A stretch of 64,000 nt of DNA from Caballeronia humi. Lineage in GTDB: Bacteria > Pseudomonadota > Gammaproteobacteria > Burkholderiales > Burkholderiaceae. The notes beneath the pieces are model-generated. The model was not told the DNA's origin, did no database searches, and saw nothing but the letters and a program-made list of their open reading frames with translations. Position numbers and translations under genes: made by a program. The DNA lies in contig NZ_FCNW02000004.1 of NCBI RefSeq assembly GCF_001544475.1, positions 186,001 to 250,000 on the forward strand, written 5' to 3'. Positions 51,913-59,523 of this stretch are shown here, piece after piece (position 1 is the stretch's first letter; each line of letters starts with the position of its first letter).

Positions 51913-52908
51913 TCAGCTCGCGTCGATCTCGTTTGTCAGCGGCGCGCCCGATTCGAACTCCGTCACGCTTTGCAGCGTCGTCTCGCAGATGGTCGTCACC
52001 GCCTCGCGCGTGAGGAACGCCTGGTGCCCGGTCAGGATCACGTTGGGGAACGTGACGAGCCGTTGCAGCACGTCATCGGTGATGATCGTGCCGGAGAGGT
52101 CGCGAAAGAAGAGCCCCGCCTCCTGCTCGTACACGTCGATCGCAAGACCGCCCAACTGGCCGCTTCTGAGCGCATCGATGACGGCTTCCGTATCGATGAG
52201 CCCGCCGCGGCTCGTGTTGATCAGCAGCGCGCCGCGCTTGGCGCGCGAAAGCGTATGGGCATCGATGATGTGATATGTATCGGGCGTGAGCGGACAATGC
52301 AGCGAGATGATGTCCGCGCTCGAACCGATCTCGCCCGGCTCCGCATAGCGCGCGCCCATCGCCTCGAATTCCGGCGATGGAAACTTGTCGTAGCCGATCA
52401 CGTCGCAGCCGAAGCCGAGCATGATCTTCGCGAAGACGCGTCCGATCTTGCCCGTGCCGATCACCGCGACCGTCTTTCCGCACAGGTCGAAGCCCATCAA
52501 GCCGTCGAGCGAAAAGTTGAAGTCGCGCGTGCGATTGTAGGCGCGGTGGATCTTGCGGTTGATCGCCATCAGCAGCGCGACGGCGTGCTCCGCGACGGAA
52601 TTCGGCGAGTAGTCGACCACCCGCACTACCTTGATGCCGAGCGCGCGCGCGGCGCTCAGGTCCACGTTGTTGAAGCCGGTGCAGCGTAGCGCGACGAGCT
52701 TCGTGCCGCCCTTCGCAAGCGCTTCGAGCACCGCCGCATTCGCATGGTCGTTGACGAAGATGCACACCGCGCCGTGGGCCGCCGCGAGACTCACGGTCTC
52801 GTCGTCGAGCGGGACCTCGTAGTACTTGAGACGATGGGTGTGCGCCGCATTCGCGGCATCGAGATATTCGCGATCGTAGGGCTTCGCGCTGAAGACGGCG
52901 ATTTCCAT
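51913..52908 (-). CDS. ldhA: D-lactate dehydrogenase (fermentative)
   Basis: 331 residues, GGAGG before the ATG. Strong likeness to LdhA: CIFVNDHANAAVLEAL, LRCTGFNNVDLSAARALG, RTRDFNFSLDGLMGFDL, cofactor motif VIGTGKIG, catalytic Arg in INTSRGG, Glu in DVYEQEAG and His in LTGHQAFLT. Reduces pyruvate to D-lactate to regenerate NAD when respiration is limited. Between an AspT-type exchanger and ppk2 in the energy locus. Confidence 0.92.
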   Translation of the reverse strand: MEIAVFSAKPYDREYLDAANAAHTHRLKYYEVPLDDETVSLAAAHGAVCIFVNDHANAAVLEALAKGGTKLVALRCTGFNNVDLSAARALGIKVVRVVDYSPNSVAEHAVALLMAINRKIHRAYNRTRDFNFSLDGLMGFDLCGKTVAVIGTGKIGRVFAKIMLGFGCDVIGYDKFPSPEFEAMGARYAEPGEIGSSADIISLHCPLTPDTYHIIDAHTLSRAKRGALLINTSRGGLIDTEAVIDALRSGQLGGLAIDVYEQEAGLFFRDLSGTIITDDVLQRLVTFPNVILTGHQAFLTREAVTTICETTLQSVTEFESGAPLTNEIDAS

Positions 52909-52951
52909 CGAGTGCCTCCGAAGTTCTTGAATCCGGCGTGAACGTGCCAAG

Positions 52952-54544
52952 CTATCCGCTCGCGAGCACAGCGGCGATCTGTACGAACAGGATCTTCACG
53001 ACGGTCATCGACGGGAAGATCATCGCATAGCCTACATCCGGTGCATCAGTCGGCGCGACGCGGTTCGCGAAGGCGAGGATCGCCGGATTGCCCGTCGCGC
53101 CGCTGAGTATGCCGACCGTCATGTCGAACGGCAGCCTGAAGACCCACAGGCAGAAGATCGCCGTGACGATGAGGAGCGCGAGTGCAATGGCCACGCCGTA
53201 CAACAGGAACGACAAACCCGCCACGCCGATGGTCGCAAAGAACTTCGGCCCCGAGGCGATGCCCACTTGCGCGAGAAAGATTGTCAGGCCGAAGTTGCGC
53301 AGGACCAGGTTCGCGGAAAGCGGCATCGTCCAGACGAACGGGCCGACGCGACGCACGCGCCCCAATACGAGCGCGACCAGCAGCAGCGCCGCGAGCCCAA
53401 GCGCGAGCTTGCCGACGCCGGGAATCGGCAATGGAATCGCGCCGGCCAGGAGCCCGAGCGCCGCGCCGACGCCGATCGAGATGAAGCTCAACTCGGCTGT
53501 TCCCTTGATCGAATCGCCGAAGAACGCGCGCAGCGGCTTCATGTGCGCGCGGTTCGCAAGCAAGCCTACGCGGTCGCCAAATTCGAGAATGAGGTCCTGA
53601 TTCGGCATCAGGTCGGCATCGCCCCGGCGCACGTGCGCGATCGTGCAGACGACGCCCTCCGGGAACCGGATATCGCGCAGCATGCGTCCCACCACGAGCT
53701 TGCTCGAGGCGAACACGCGCCCGTAGTCCAAATCCTCGCGATGACTCGTCATGCGCCCCGGCTGCAACTCGCCGAAGAGCGATATGGCTCTTTGCAGCGC
53801 GGCGGGATCGGTGGCGGTCGCAAGCAGGACGTCGTCGGCTTGCAGGACGAGATCGTCGGTCGGCGGGCGATTGTGGTGCTCGCGACGCACGGCGGCGATT
53901 GCGATGCCCGCCGGCATGCGGGTCTTCACATCGGCCAGGCGTGAACCGATGAACTCGGGATTGCGCAACGCGATCTCGGCGGTTTCGATGAGCTTCGGCG
54001 GCGGCCGCTCGATATGCGGCTTCAGCAGCGCGCTAAGGACATACAGGAAAAGAATCGGCCCCGCGACGCCGAACGGATACGCGACGCTGTAGCCGACCGT
54101 CGCGCCGTCGCTTTTCATGGCGGCCATCGCGGCTTGCAGGCTCGCCGTGCTGGTGCCGGACCCGGCGAAGAGGCCGAGCGATTCGTCGAGCTTCACGCCG
54201 AAGAGCGGCACGAACGCGATCGCCAGGAGCCCGGAGGCGATCACGCCAAGCGCGGCGGCGATGTTGGCCTTGAGGCCGTCGGCGCTGGTAAGGCCCTTGA
54301 AGAACTGGTCGCCATACTGGATGCCGATGCCATAGAGGAAGAGCAGCAGCCCAAGCGTGCCGAGCAGCGCGGGCGGCGCGGACTTCGGCGCAAACCCGCC
54401 GATCGCGAGCCCGACGAAGAGCACCGCGCCCGAGCCGAGCGCCACGCCCTTGACGCTGATCTCGCCGACGACATAGCCGAGCGCGACCGTGACGAAGAGC
54501 GTGAGCAGCGGCTGGGATTCGAGCAACATCCTGACTGCATCCAT
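52952..54544 (-). CDS. AspT-family (aspartate:alanine exchanger) transporter
   Basis: 530 residues from MDAVRML; an earlier start at 54598 lacks support. Two hydrophobic halves flank a cytosolic region with two RCK_C (TrkA-C) domains at about 190-360 (GSRLADVKTRMPAGIAIAAV; VVGRMLRDIRFPEGVVCTIA). Family loops GSGTSTASLQAAMAAM and GILSGATGNPAILAF are present. Members exchange aspartate for alanine or succinate and help make proton motive force. Substrate unproven. Next to ldhA in the energy locus. Confidence 0.88.
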   Translation of the reverse strand: MDAVRMLLESQPLLTLFVTVALGYVVGEISVKGVALGSGAVLFVGLAIGGFAPKSAPPALLGTLGLLLFLYGIGIQYGDQFFKGLTSADGLKANIAAALGVIASGLLAIAFVPLFGVKLDESLGLFAGSGTSTASLQAAMAAMKSDGATVGYSVAYPFGVAGPILFLYVLSALLKPHIERPPPKLIETAEIALRNPEFIGSRLADVKTRMPAGIAIAAVRREHHNRPPTDDLVLQADDVLLATATDPAALQRAISLFGELQPGRMTSHREDLDYGRVFASSKLVVGRMLRDIRFPEGVVCTIAHVRRGDADLMPNQDLILEFGDRVGLLANRAHMKPLRAFFGDSIKGTAELSFISIGVGAALGLLAGAIPLPIPGVGKLALGLAALLLVALVLGRVRRVGPFVWTMPLSANLVLRNFGLTIFLAQVGIASGPKFFATIGVAGLSFLLYGVAIALALLIVTAIFCLWVFRLPFDMTVGILSGATGNPAILAFANRVAPTDAPDVGYAMIFPSMTVVKILFVQIAAVLASG

Positions 54545-54685
54545 GACAGTACCCTTCGATGAGCAAGAAAGGACGCGGCCAGAAACCCGGCGGCGCATGA
54601 AGCTTCTCGATGACCTGAAGATGCAGCCCGAAGGCGCGTTTACAATTTAGGTGCAAAACCCTTAAAAGACAATGCTGCGGAATTG

Positions 54686-55189
54686 CTAGAACAAGCCGCG
54701 CCGGCTCGGATCGTACATCGGATCAGGCGATTTCTGCGTTTGCCTCAAGACGCCCTGATCGTCGAAATAGAAGTTGAAGATCAGGTGATTGATGTTGTTT
54801 TCCACATACCGGTAAGACCAGACGTCCCGTTTCATTCGCGAAAAATACGATGTCTCGAACGGACGGCCGAAGTTCATGAGCACGTCCTCACGCGTCCACT
54901 TGTTGACTTCCGCGCGGTAGAACTCGCTCTCCTGCAACACTTGTCGAACGCTTACCACCTTGCCCGATGCATCAACGTCGGCGGCGGTCGTGGTCGTGCC
55001 CATTGGCTGGGTCGGCCACATGAGGCGCTTGCCGCCGCCGGGGAGATCGTAGGTTTCTTTGGGCGGTCCGAGCTTCGCGACCAACGCGGACTGATCCGCG
55101 CCCGGCTCGACCTGCTGATACGGCTGAGCGCAGGCAAAGAGCGCCAACGCCCCCGCGCAGACAATCAATCTGGCGATACGGCTCTGCAT
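54686..55189 (-). CDS. Putative outer-membrane lipoprotein, BamE/SmpA-like in outline
   Basis: 167 residues; ATG 55189 with GGAG 7 bases upstream, the GTG just before it being less likely. Signal peptide with lipobox LFAC. The mature part begins QPYQQVEPGADQSALVAKLG, then two similar units: GPPKETYDLPGG and GRPFETSYFSR, each followed by strands, a duplication of the SmpA/OmlA fold. Function unknown; envelope location likely. Confidence 0.75.
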   Translation of the reverse strand: MQSRIARLIVCAGALALFACAQPYQQVEPGADQSALVAKLGPPKETYDLPGGGKRLMWPTQPMGTTTTAADVDASGKVVSVRQVLQESEFYRAEVNKWTREDVLMNFGRPFETSYFSRMKRDVWSYRYVENNINHLIFNFYFDDQGVLRQTQKSPDPMYDPSRRGLF

Positions 55190-55210
55190 CACGTCTCTCC
55201 CGCGATCGAA

Positions 55211-56230
55211 TCAAATCAGCCGCGCCGCCTCGTCGAGACGGCTCTTCGCCGGCAGCAAACCGGCCCGTGCGGTGCGCACGAGCGAAAACGCCCGCGTCTC
55301 CGGCGGCGTGCCTGGAATGTGTGCGATCCGGAACTCGATGTCGTCGCCCGGTTGCGTGCACGTGTCGTCCATCACGACGTTCATCCGGTCGAGCCGCAAT
55401 CGCTTCACCTCGACGAATGCCCGCCCCTGCGGCTCGGCCAGCACGCTGCGTACATATTCGAACTTGCGTTCGAGCGCGTCCATCGGCAGGCCGAGGCCCG
55501 CAAGCGTCTGGCTGTTCTCTTCGATGCGCGCCTGCAACCGCGCGATCTCGCCCGCGTCGAGCGCGGCTTCGTTGCCGAACACCGAGCGCGTACCCACGCC
55601 CTGCCGTTCGAGCAACTGCAAGCGCGCCTTGAGTAGCGCGCGCTCCTCTTCCAGCACTTCTCGCTTCGATGCATCGCCCGCGACGCCTTGCAGCCCGTCG
55701 AGCGCCAGTTGATCGACCGCGCGCCGCACGATCTCCTCGCGCAGTTCAGTGTCGGTGCGCGCGCAAATCTTTATACGGTGATCGTCGAAACTGATGGTCG
55801 TCTGCGCGACATCGGGACGCGCATGCTCGCCCACCCACGCGACGCCCAGCACGCGGCGCTCGATCATTGCCATGCTGAGCACCGCATGAACGTGCGTGAG
55901 GTCCGGGTTCTGCTCGAAGCAGGACCGCAACTCCGTCGAGCGGCTCAGCACGGGCGCGACGTCGCCGGGCGTCGCGAAGAACGCATGCATCGACGGGTCG
56001 CACGACCACGCCTCGGCGCTCGCATTCATCGGATCGGGCAACGCGCCGACAAGGCCATCGACATAGCCGATGCAAGTAGCAAGCGCCTGAGCCATGCGCC
56101 CTTCGTACTTGTCGACAAGCCGAAGCTGCGGATCGAGCCGCACGATGCGCGCGAGCGCGTCCGTCACGCGCGCGTCCGCGCACGCCTCGCTCTCGTGCTT
56201 GCCGCCGACAAGCCAGCTCAGAATGCCCAC
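55211..56230 (-). CDS. Hypothetical protein with central coiled coil
   Basis: 339 residues from a GTG with AGGAG 6 bases upstream. No signal peptide or membrane segment. Residues 60-160 form an alpha/beta domain; 180-270 are strongly helical with heptads (REVLEEERALLKARLQLLER; EIARLQARIEENSQTLAGLG). The C-terminus is beta-rich. I do not recognise it. Cotranscribed with energy-locus genes, 18-21 bp from its neighbours. Confidence 0.75.
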   Translation of the reverse strand: MGILSWLVGGKHESEACADARVTDALARIVRLDPQLRLVDKYEGRMAQALATCIGYVDGLVGALPDPMNASAEAWSCDPSMHAFFATPGDVAPVLSRSTELRSCFEQNPDLTHVHAVLSMAMIERRVLGVAWVGEHARPDVAQTTISFDDHRIKICARTDTELREEIVRRAVDQLALDGLQGVAGDASKREVLEEERALLKARLQLLERQGVGTRSVFGNEAALDAGEIARLQARIEENSQTLAGLGLPMDALERKFEYVRSVLAEPQGRAFVEVKRLRLDRMNVVMDDTCTQPGDDIEFRIAHIPGTPPETRAFSLVRTARAGLLPAKSRLDEAARLI

Positions 56231-56248
56231 GTCGCTCTCCTGCCGCCT

Positions 56249-56506
56249 CTACTCTTCTTCGCGCGGCGGCACCACGTTGACGTTGATCGTGCGGTTCTTC
56301 CAGAACAAGTTGTGAACCCGCCCTTCGAGACTGCGCAGCGAATGCGGCTCGACGTTGTTGAAAGTCAGCAGCACCGCAGGCCGCGAACCGGCACCCGGAA
56401 CGCGCTGGATTTCGTCGAATGCAGGAAAGCCATAGCGGATCAGGAATTCCTTGATCTCTTCGTCGGTTACATCGTCCGCTACATTGCCTATCCAAAGCTC
56501 GGCCAT
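56249..56506 (-). CDS. RRM-type RNA-binding protein
   Basis: 85 residues from ATG 56506 with GAGGGG upstream; a TTG two codons earlier is less likely. Single RNA recognition motif: RNP2 strand LWIGNV, helix TDEEIKEFLIRYGF, RNP1-like strand RPAVLLTFNN. RNP1 lacks the second aromatic of the canonical form. An acidic C-terminus ends PPREEE. Unusual as part of a fermentation/polyphosphate operon; possibly post-transcriptional control (inference). Confidence 0.75.
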   Translation of the reverse strand: MAELWIGNVADDVTDEEIKEFLIRYGFPAFDEIQRVPGAGSRPAVLLTFNNVEPHSLRSLEGRVHNLFWKNRTINVNVVPPREEE

Positions 56507-56548
56507 AATCAAACCCCTCTCTCTTTTATTGACATTGCAGCACGGCCG

Positions 56549-57331
56549 TCAGGCCATGATGTGCACCCCGCCGTCGACGTACAGTGTTTCGCCCGACAGG
56601 CGCCGCGCATAAGGCGTCGCAAGGAACGCACACGTAAAGCCGACGTCCATGATGTCGACCAGCTCGCCAAGCGGCGCCCGCTGTGCGGCTTCGTTGAGCA
56701 GCAAGTCGAAATCCTTCAGGCCCGACGCGGCCCGCGTTTTGAGCGGTCCCGGCGAGATCGCATGCACGCGGATGCCCTTCGATCCGAGTTCGTACGCGAG
56801 ATAACGGGCGCATGCTTCGAGCGCCGCCTTCACCGGTCCCATCAGGTTGTAGTTCGGCACTACCTTGGTCGCGCCGTGGTAGCTCATCGTGAGGATCGTA
56901 CCGCCGTCCGTCATGAGCGGCGCCGCGAGCCGCGCCATGCGCACGAGCGAATGGCAGGAGATGTCCATCGCCTTCGCGAAGCCTTCGGCCGAACTATCGA
57001 GCAGGCCGCCTTGCAGGTCCTCCTTCGGCGCCCACGCGATGGAATGAACGAGGATATCGAGCCTGCCCCATTCCTCGCGTATCCGTGCGAAGAGCGCGTC
57101 GAGATCGGACGGCTGCGAGACGTCGAGCGGCATCAGGATCGGCGCTTCCAGTTCGCGCGCGAGGGGCTCGACGTAGGTCTTCGCCTTCTCGTTCACGTAA
57201 GTGATCGCCAGGTCGGCGCCCAGCTCGCGAAACGCCTTCGCGCACCCGTAGGCAATCGAGTGCTCGTTCGCGATTCCCGTGACGAGCGCTTTCTTGTCCT
57301 TCAGGATCGGGCGAGGGATTTCCACGGTCAT
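56549..57331 (-). CDS. fabI: Enoyl-ACP reductase (FabI type), probable paralogue
   Basis: 260 residues, AGGAG before the ATG. FabI features: the variant cofactor motif GIANEHSIAYGCAKAF, HSIAWAPKEDL, and the active-site Tyr and Lys in PNYNLMGPVKAALE. Reduces enoyl-ACP with NADH in fatty acid synthesis. SYHGATKVVPNY replaces the SYLGAERAIPNY usual in housekeeping enzymes. Its place after ackA suggests a condition-specific copy or action on enoyl-CoA. Confidence 0.88.
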   Translation of the reverse strand: MTVEIPRPILKDKKALVTGIANEHSIAYGCAKAFRELGADLAITYVNEKAKTYVEPLARELEAPILMPLDVSQPSDLDALFARIREEWGRLDILVHSIAWAPKEDLQGGLLDSSAEGFAKAMDISCHSLVRMARLAAPLMTDGGTILTMSYHGATKVVPNYNLMGPVKAALEACARYLAYELGSKGIRVHAISPGPLKTRAASGLKDFDLLLNEAAQRAPLGELVDIMDVGFTCAFLATPYARRLSGETLYVDGGVHIMA

Positions 57332-57356
57332 GTGAGGCTCCTAGTCGATGTCGGAT

Positions 57357-58535
57357 TCAGCCGATCGTCGCCTGCGTGTGGCGCGCGATCATGAGCTCTT
57401 CGTCGGTCGGGATCACCCACGCCGACACCTTGCTCGATGCCGTGCTGATACACGGCCCGCCGCGCGAGTTCGCCTGCGCATCCAGTTCGATGCCGAGCCA
57501 CGCCGCGCTCTTGCACACGCGCTCGCGGACCGCCGGCGCATGCTCGCCGATGCCCGCGGTGAACACGAGTGCATCGATGCCGCCAAGCGCCGCCGCAAGC
57601 GAGCCGAGGTCGCGACCGATGCGGTAAGCGAACAGCTCCACCGCGAAGCGTGCGCGAGGATCGTCGCTCGCGAGCAGTTCACGCATGTCGCTCGACACCG
57701 CCGATACCCCGAGCAGCCCCGACTCCTTGTAGATCAGGTTCTCGATCGCGCGCGCGTCCATGCCCATCTGATCGATCAGATAGAGGATCACGCCGGGATC
57801 GAGACTGCCGCAGCGCGTGCCCATCGGCAGGCCATCGACGGCTGTGAAGCCCATCGTGCTCGCGACGCTCTTGCTCGCCGCCATCGCGCACATGCTCGCG
57901 CCGTTGCCGAGATGCGCGACGACCGTGCGCCCCGTCGCGGCGCTGGGCGCAAATTCGGGCAGCACGCTCGCGATATATTCATACGACAAGCCGTGAAAGC
58001 CGTAACGCCGCACGCCGCGCGAGGTGATCTTCTCCGGCAGCGCGAACGCTTGCGCCACTTCCGGCTGCGCACGATGAAATGCCGTATCGAAGCACAGAAC
58101 CTGCGGCAATTCCGGACGACGCCTCGCGATGATCCGCACCGGCTCCAGGTTGTGCGGCTGATGCAGCGGCGCGAGCGGCACGAGTTCGTCGAGCTTCGCA
58201 AGCACTTCGGGCGTGGCGAGCACGGGCTGCGTGAATACCTCGCCGCCATGCACGACGCGATGCCCGACCGCGATCAGTTCGTAGCCTTCGTGATGGCCGC
58301 GCAAAAAGTCGCCGATGCACGCAATCGCGCCTTCATGTCCGATCGCGGTGCCCTTCTCCCACGTTTGTTCGCCGATTTGCTTGCCCGCGCTGTCGAACGC
58401 GCTGAAGGCGGGCGCCGTGTGCAGTCCTTCCGCCTGCCCGCGCATGACGAGTTCGGGCGCGGCGCCCTTCATCGCGAACACGCGGAACTTGATGCTCGAC
58501 GATCCCGCATTGAGTACCAGAATGGCGTCGGTCAT
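57357..58535 (-). CDS. ackA: Acetate kinase
   Basis: 392 residues. ASKHA fold: LNAGSSSIKF at the N-terminus, GHRVVHGGE, FDTAFH, YGFHGLSYEY, LGNGASMCA, MGTRCGSLDPG and FTAGIGEH. Forms ATP from acetyl phosphate, or the reverse. Begins 4 bp after pta, whose end supplies the ribosome site (GGGGTGAG), so the two are translationally close. Makes ATP from acetyl-CoA when respiration is limited. Confidence 0.95.
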   Translation of the reverse strand: MTDAILVLNAGSSSIKFRVFAMKGAAPELVMRGQAEGLHTAPAFSAFDSAGKQIGEQTWEKGTAIGHEGAIACIGDFLRGHHEGYELIAVGHRVVHGGEVFTQPVLATPEVLAKLDELVPLAPLHQPHNLEPVRIIARRRPELPQVLCFDTAFHRAQPEVAQAFALPEKITSRGVRRYGFHGLSYEYIASVLPEFAPSAATGRTVVAHLGNGASMCAMAASKSVASTMGFTAVDGLPMGTRCGSLDPGVILYLIDQMGMDARAIENLIYKESGLLGVSAVSSDMRELLASDDPRARFAVELFAYRIGRDLGSLAAALGGIDALVFTAGIGEHAPAVRERVCKSAAWLGIELDAQANSRGGPCISTASSKVSAWVIPTDEELMIARHTQATIG

Positions 58536-58539
58536 GAGC

Positions 58540-59478
58540 TCACCCCAGCGCCTTGCCGCCTTCGCGGCGCGCCTTCGCGACGAGCGCCGCCACCGCGCAG
58601 GAAGCGAGCCGCGTCATCAGCGAATCGGCACGGCTCGTCAGGATGATCGGCACCCGCGCCCCGAGCACGATGCCGGCTGCGTCCGCTCCCGCAAGAAACG
58701 ACAGGCTCTTCGCCAGCATGTTGCCGGCTTCGAGATCTGGCACGAGCAGCACGTTCGCGCGTCCCGCGACGGGTGAATCGATCTGCTTGATGCGGGCCGC
58801 TTCGGGATCGATGGCGTTATCGAGCGCGAGCGGTCCGTCGACGAGGGCACCGGTCACCTGATGGCGATCCACCATCTTGCAGAGCGCGGCGGCTTCAATG
58901 GTGGACGGCACCTTCGGATTGACCGTCTCCATCGCAGAGAGAATCGCGACCCGCACTTCCTGAAAGTTCAGCGCGTGCCCGAGATCGATGGCGTTCTGCA
59001 GGATGTCGACTTTTTCTTCGAGCGTCGGCGCGATGTTGACGGCCGCGTCGGTGATGATGAGGGCGTTTTCGTAGCCGGGCACGTCCATCACGAAGCAGTG
59101 GCTCACGCGTCGCGCCGTGCGCAGCCCCGTCTCGCGGCGCACGACCGCGCCCATCAGTTCGTCGGTATGCAGGCTGCCTTTCATCAGCGCCTCGGCCTTG
59201 CCTTCGCGCACGAGATCGACCGCAGCCGCCGCCGCGGCATGGCTGAAGGCCGCATCGACGACTGGATAGCCTGCGATATCGATGCCGTGCTCTGCCGCCA
59301 CCGCCTCGATGCGCGCGCGCGGCCCGACGAGGATCGGCGCGATCAGTCCGTTCTGCGCCGCCTGGATCGCGCCTTCGAGCGAGCTCTGATCGCACGGATG
59401 CGCGATCGCGGTCGGTACGGGTTCGAGCGATCTGCAAAACTCGATGAGCTTCTTGTACTTCGCGTGTTCACGTTCCAC
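58540..59478 (-). CDS. pta: Phosphate acetyltransferase (single-domain)
   Basis: 312 residues. The catalytic domain of the phosphate acetyl/butyryltransferase family: ALMKGSLHTDELMGAVV, TDAAVNIAPTLEEK, VDGPLALDNAIDPEAA and LLVPDLEAGNMLAKSL. No N-terminal regulatory or hydratase domain. Converts acetyl-CoA to acetyl phosphate for ackA; butyryl-CoA or hydroxybutyryl-CoA is possible given the PHA-like neighbour upstream. Confidence 0.9.
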   Translation of the reverse strand: MEREHAKYKKLIEFCRSLEPVPTAIAHPCDQSSLEGAIQAAQNGLIAPILVGPRARIEAVAAEHGIDIAGYPVVDAAFSHAAAAAAVDLVREGKAEALMKGSLHTDELMGAVVRRETGLRTARRVSHCFVMDVPGYENALIITDAAVNIAPTLEEKVDILQNAIDLGHALNFQEVRVAILSAMETVNPKVPSTIEAAALCKMVDRHQVTGALVDGPLALDNAIDPEAARIKQIDSPVAGRANVLLVPDLEAGNMLAKSLSFLAGADAAGIVLGARVPIILTSRADSLMTRLASCAVAALVAKARREGGKALG

Positions 59479-59523
59479 GGCGGATTCCTGGGAGAGGTGA
59501 GATAACGTGATGATGGCAGCATT

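Noticed and set aside
55688..57394. 568-codon plus-strand frame across coiled-coil, RRM and fabI genes
   Set aside because: Crosses three supported genes on the other strand; no motif.
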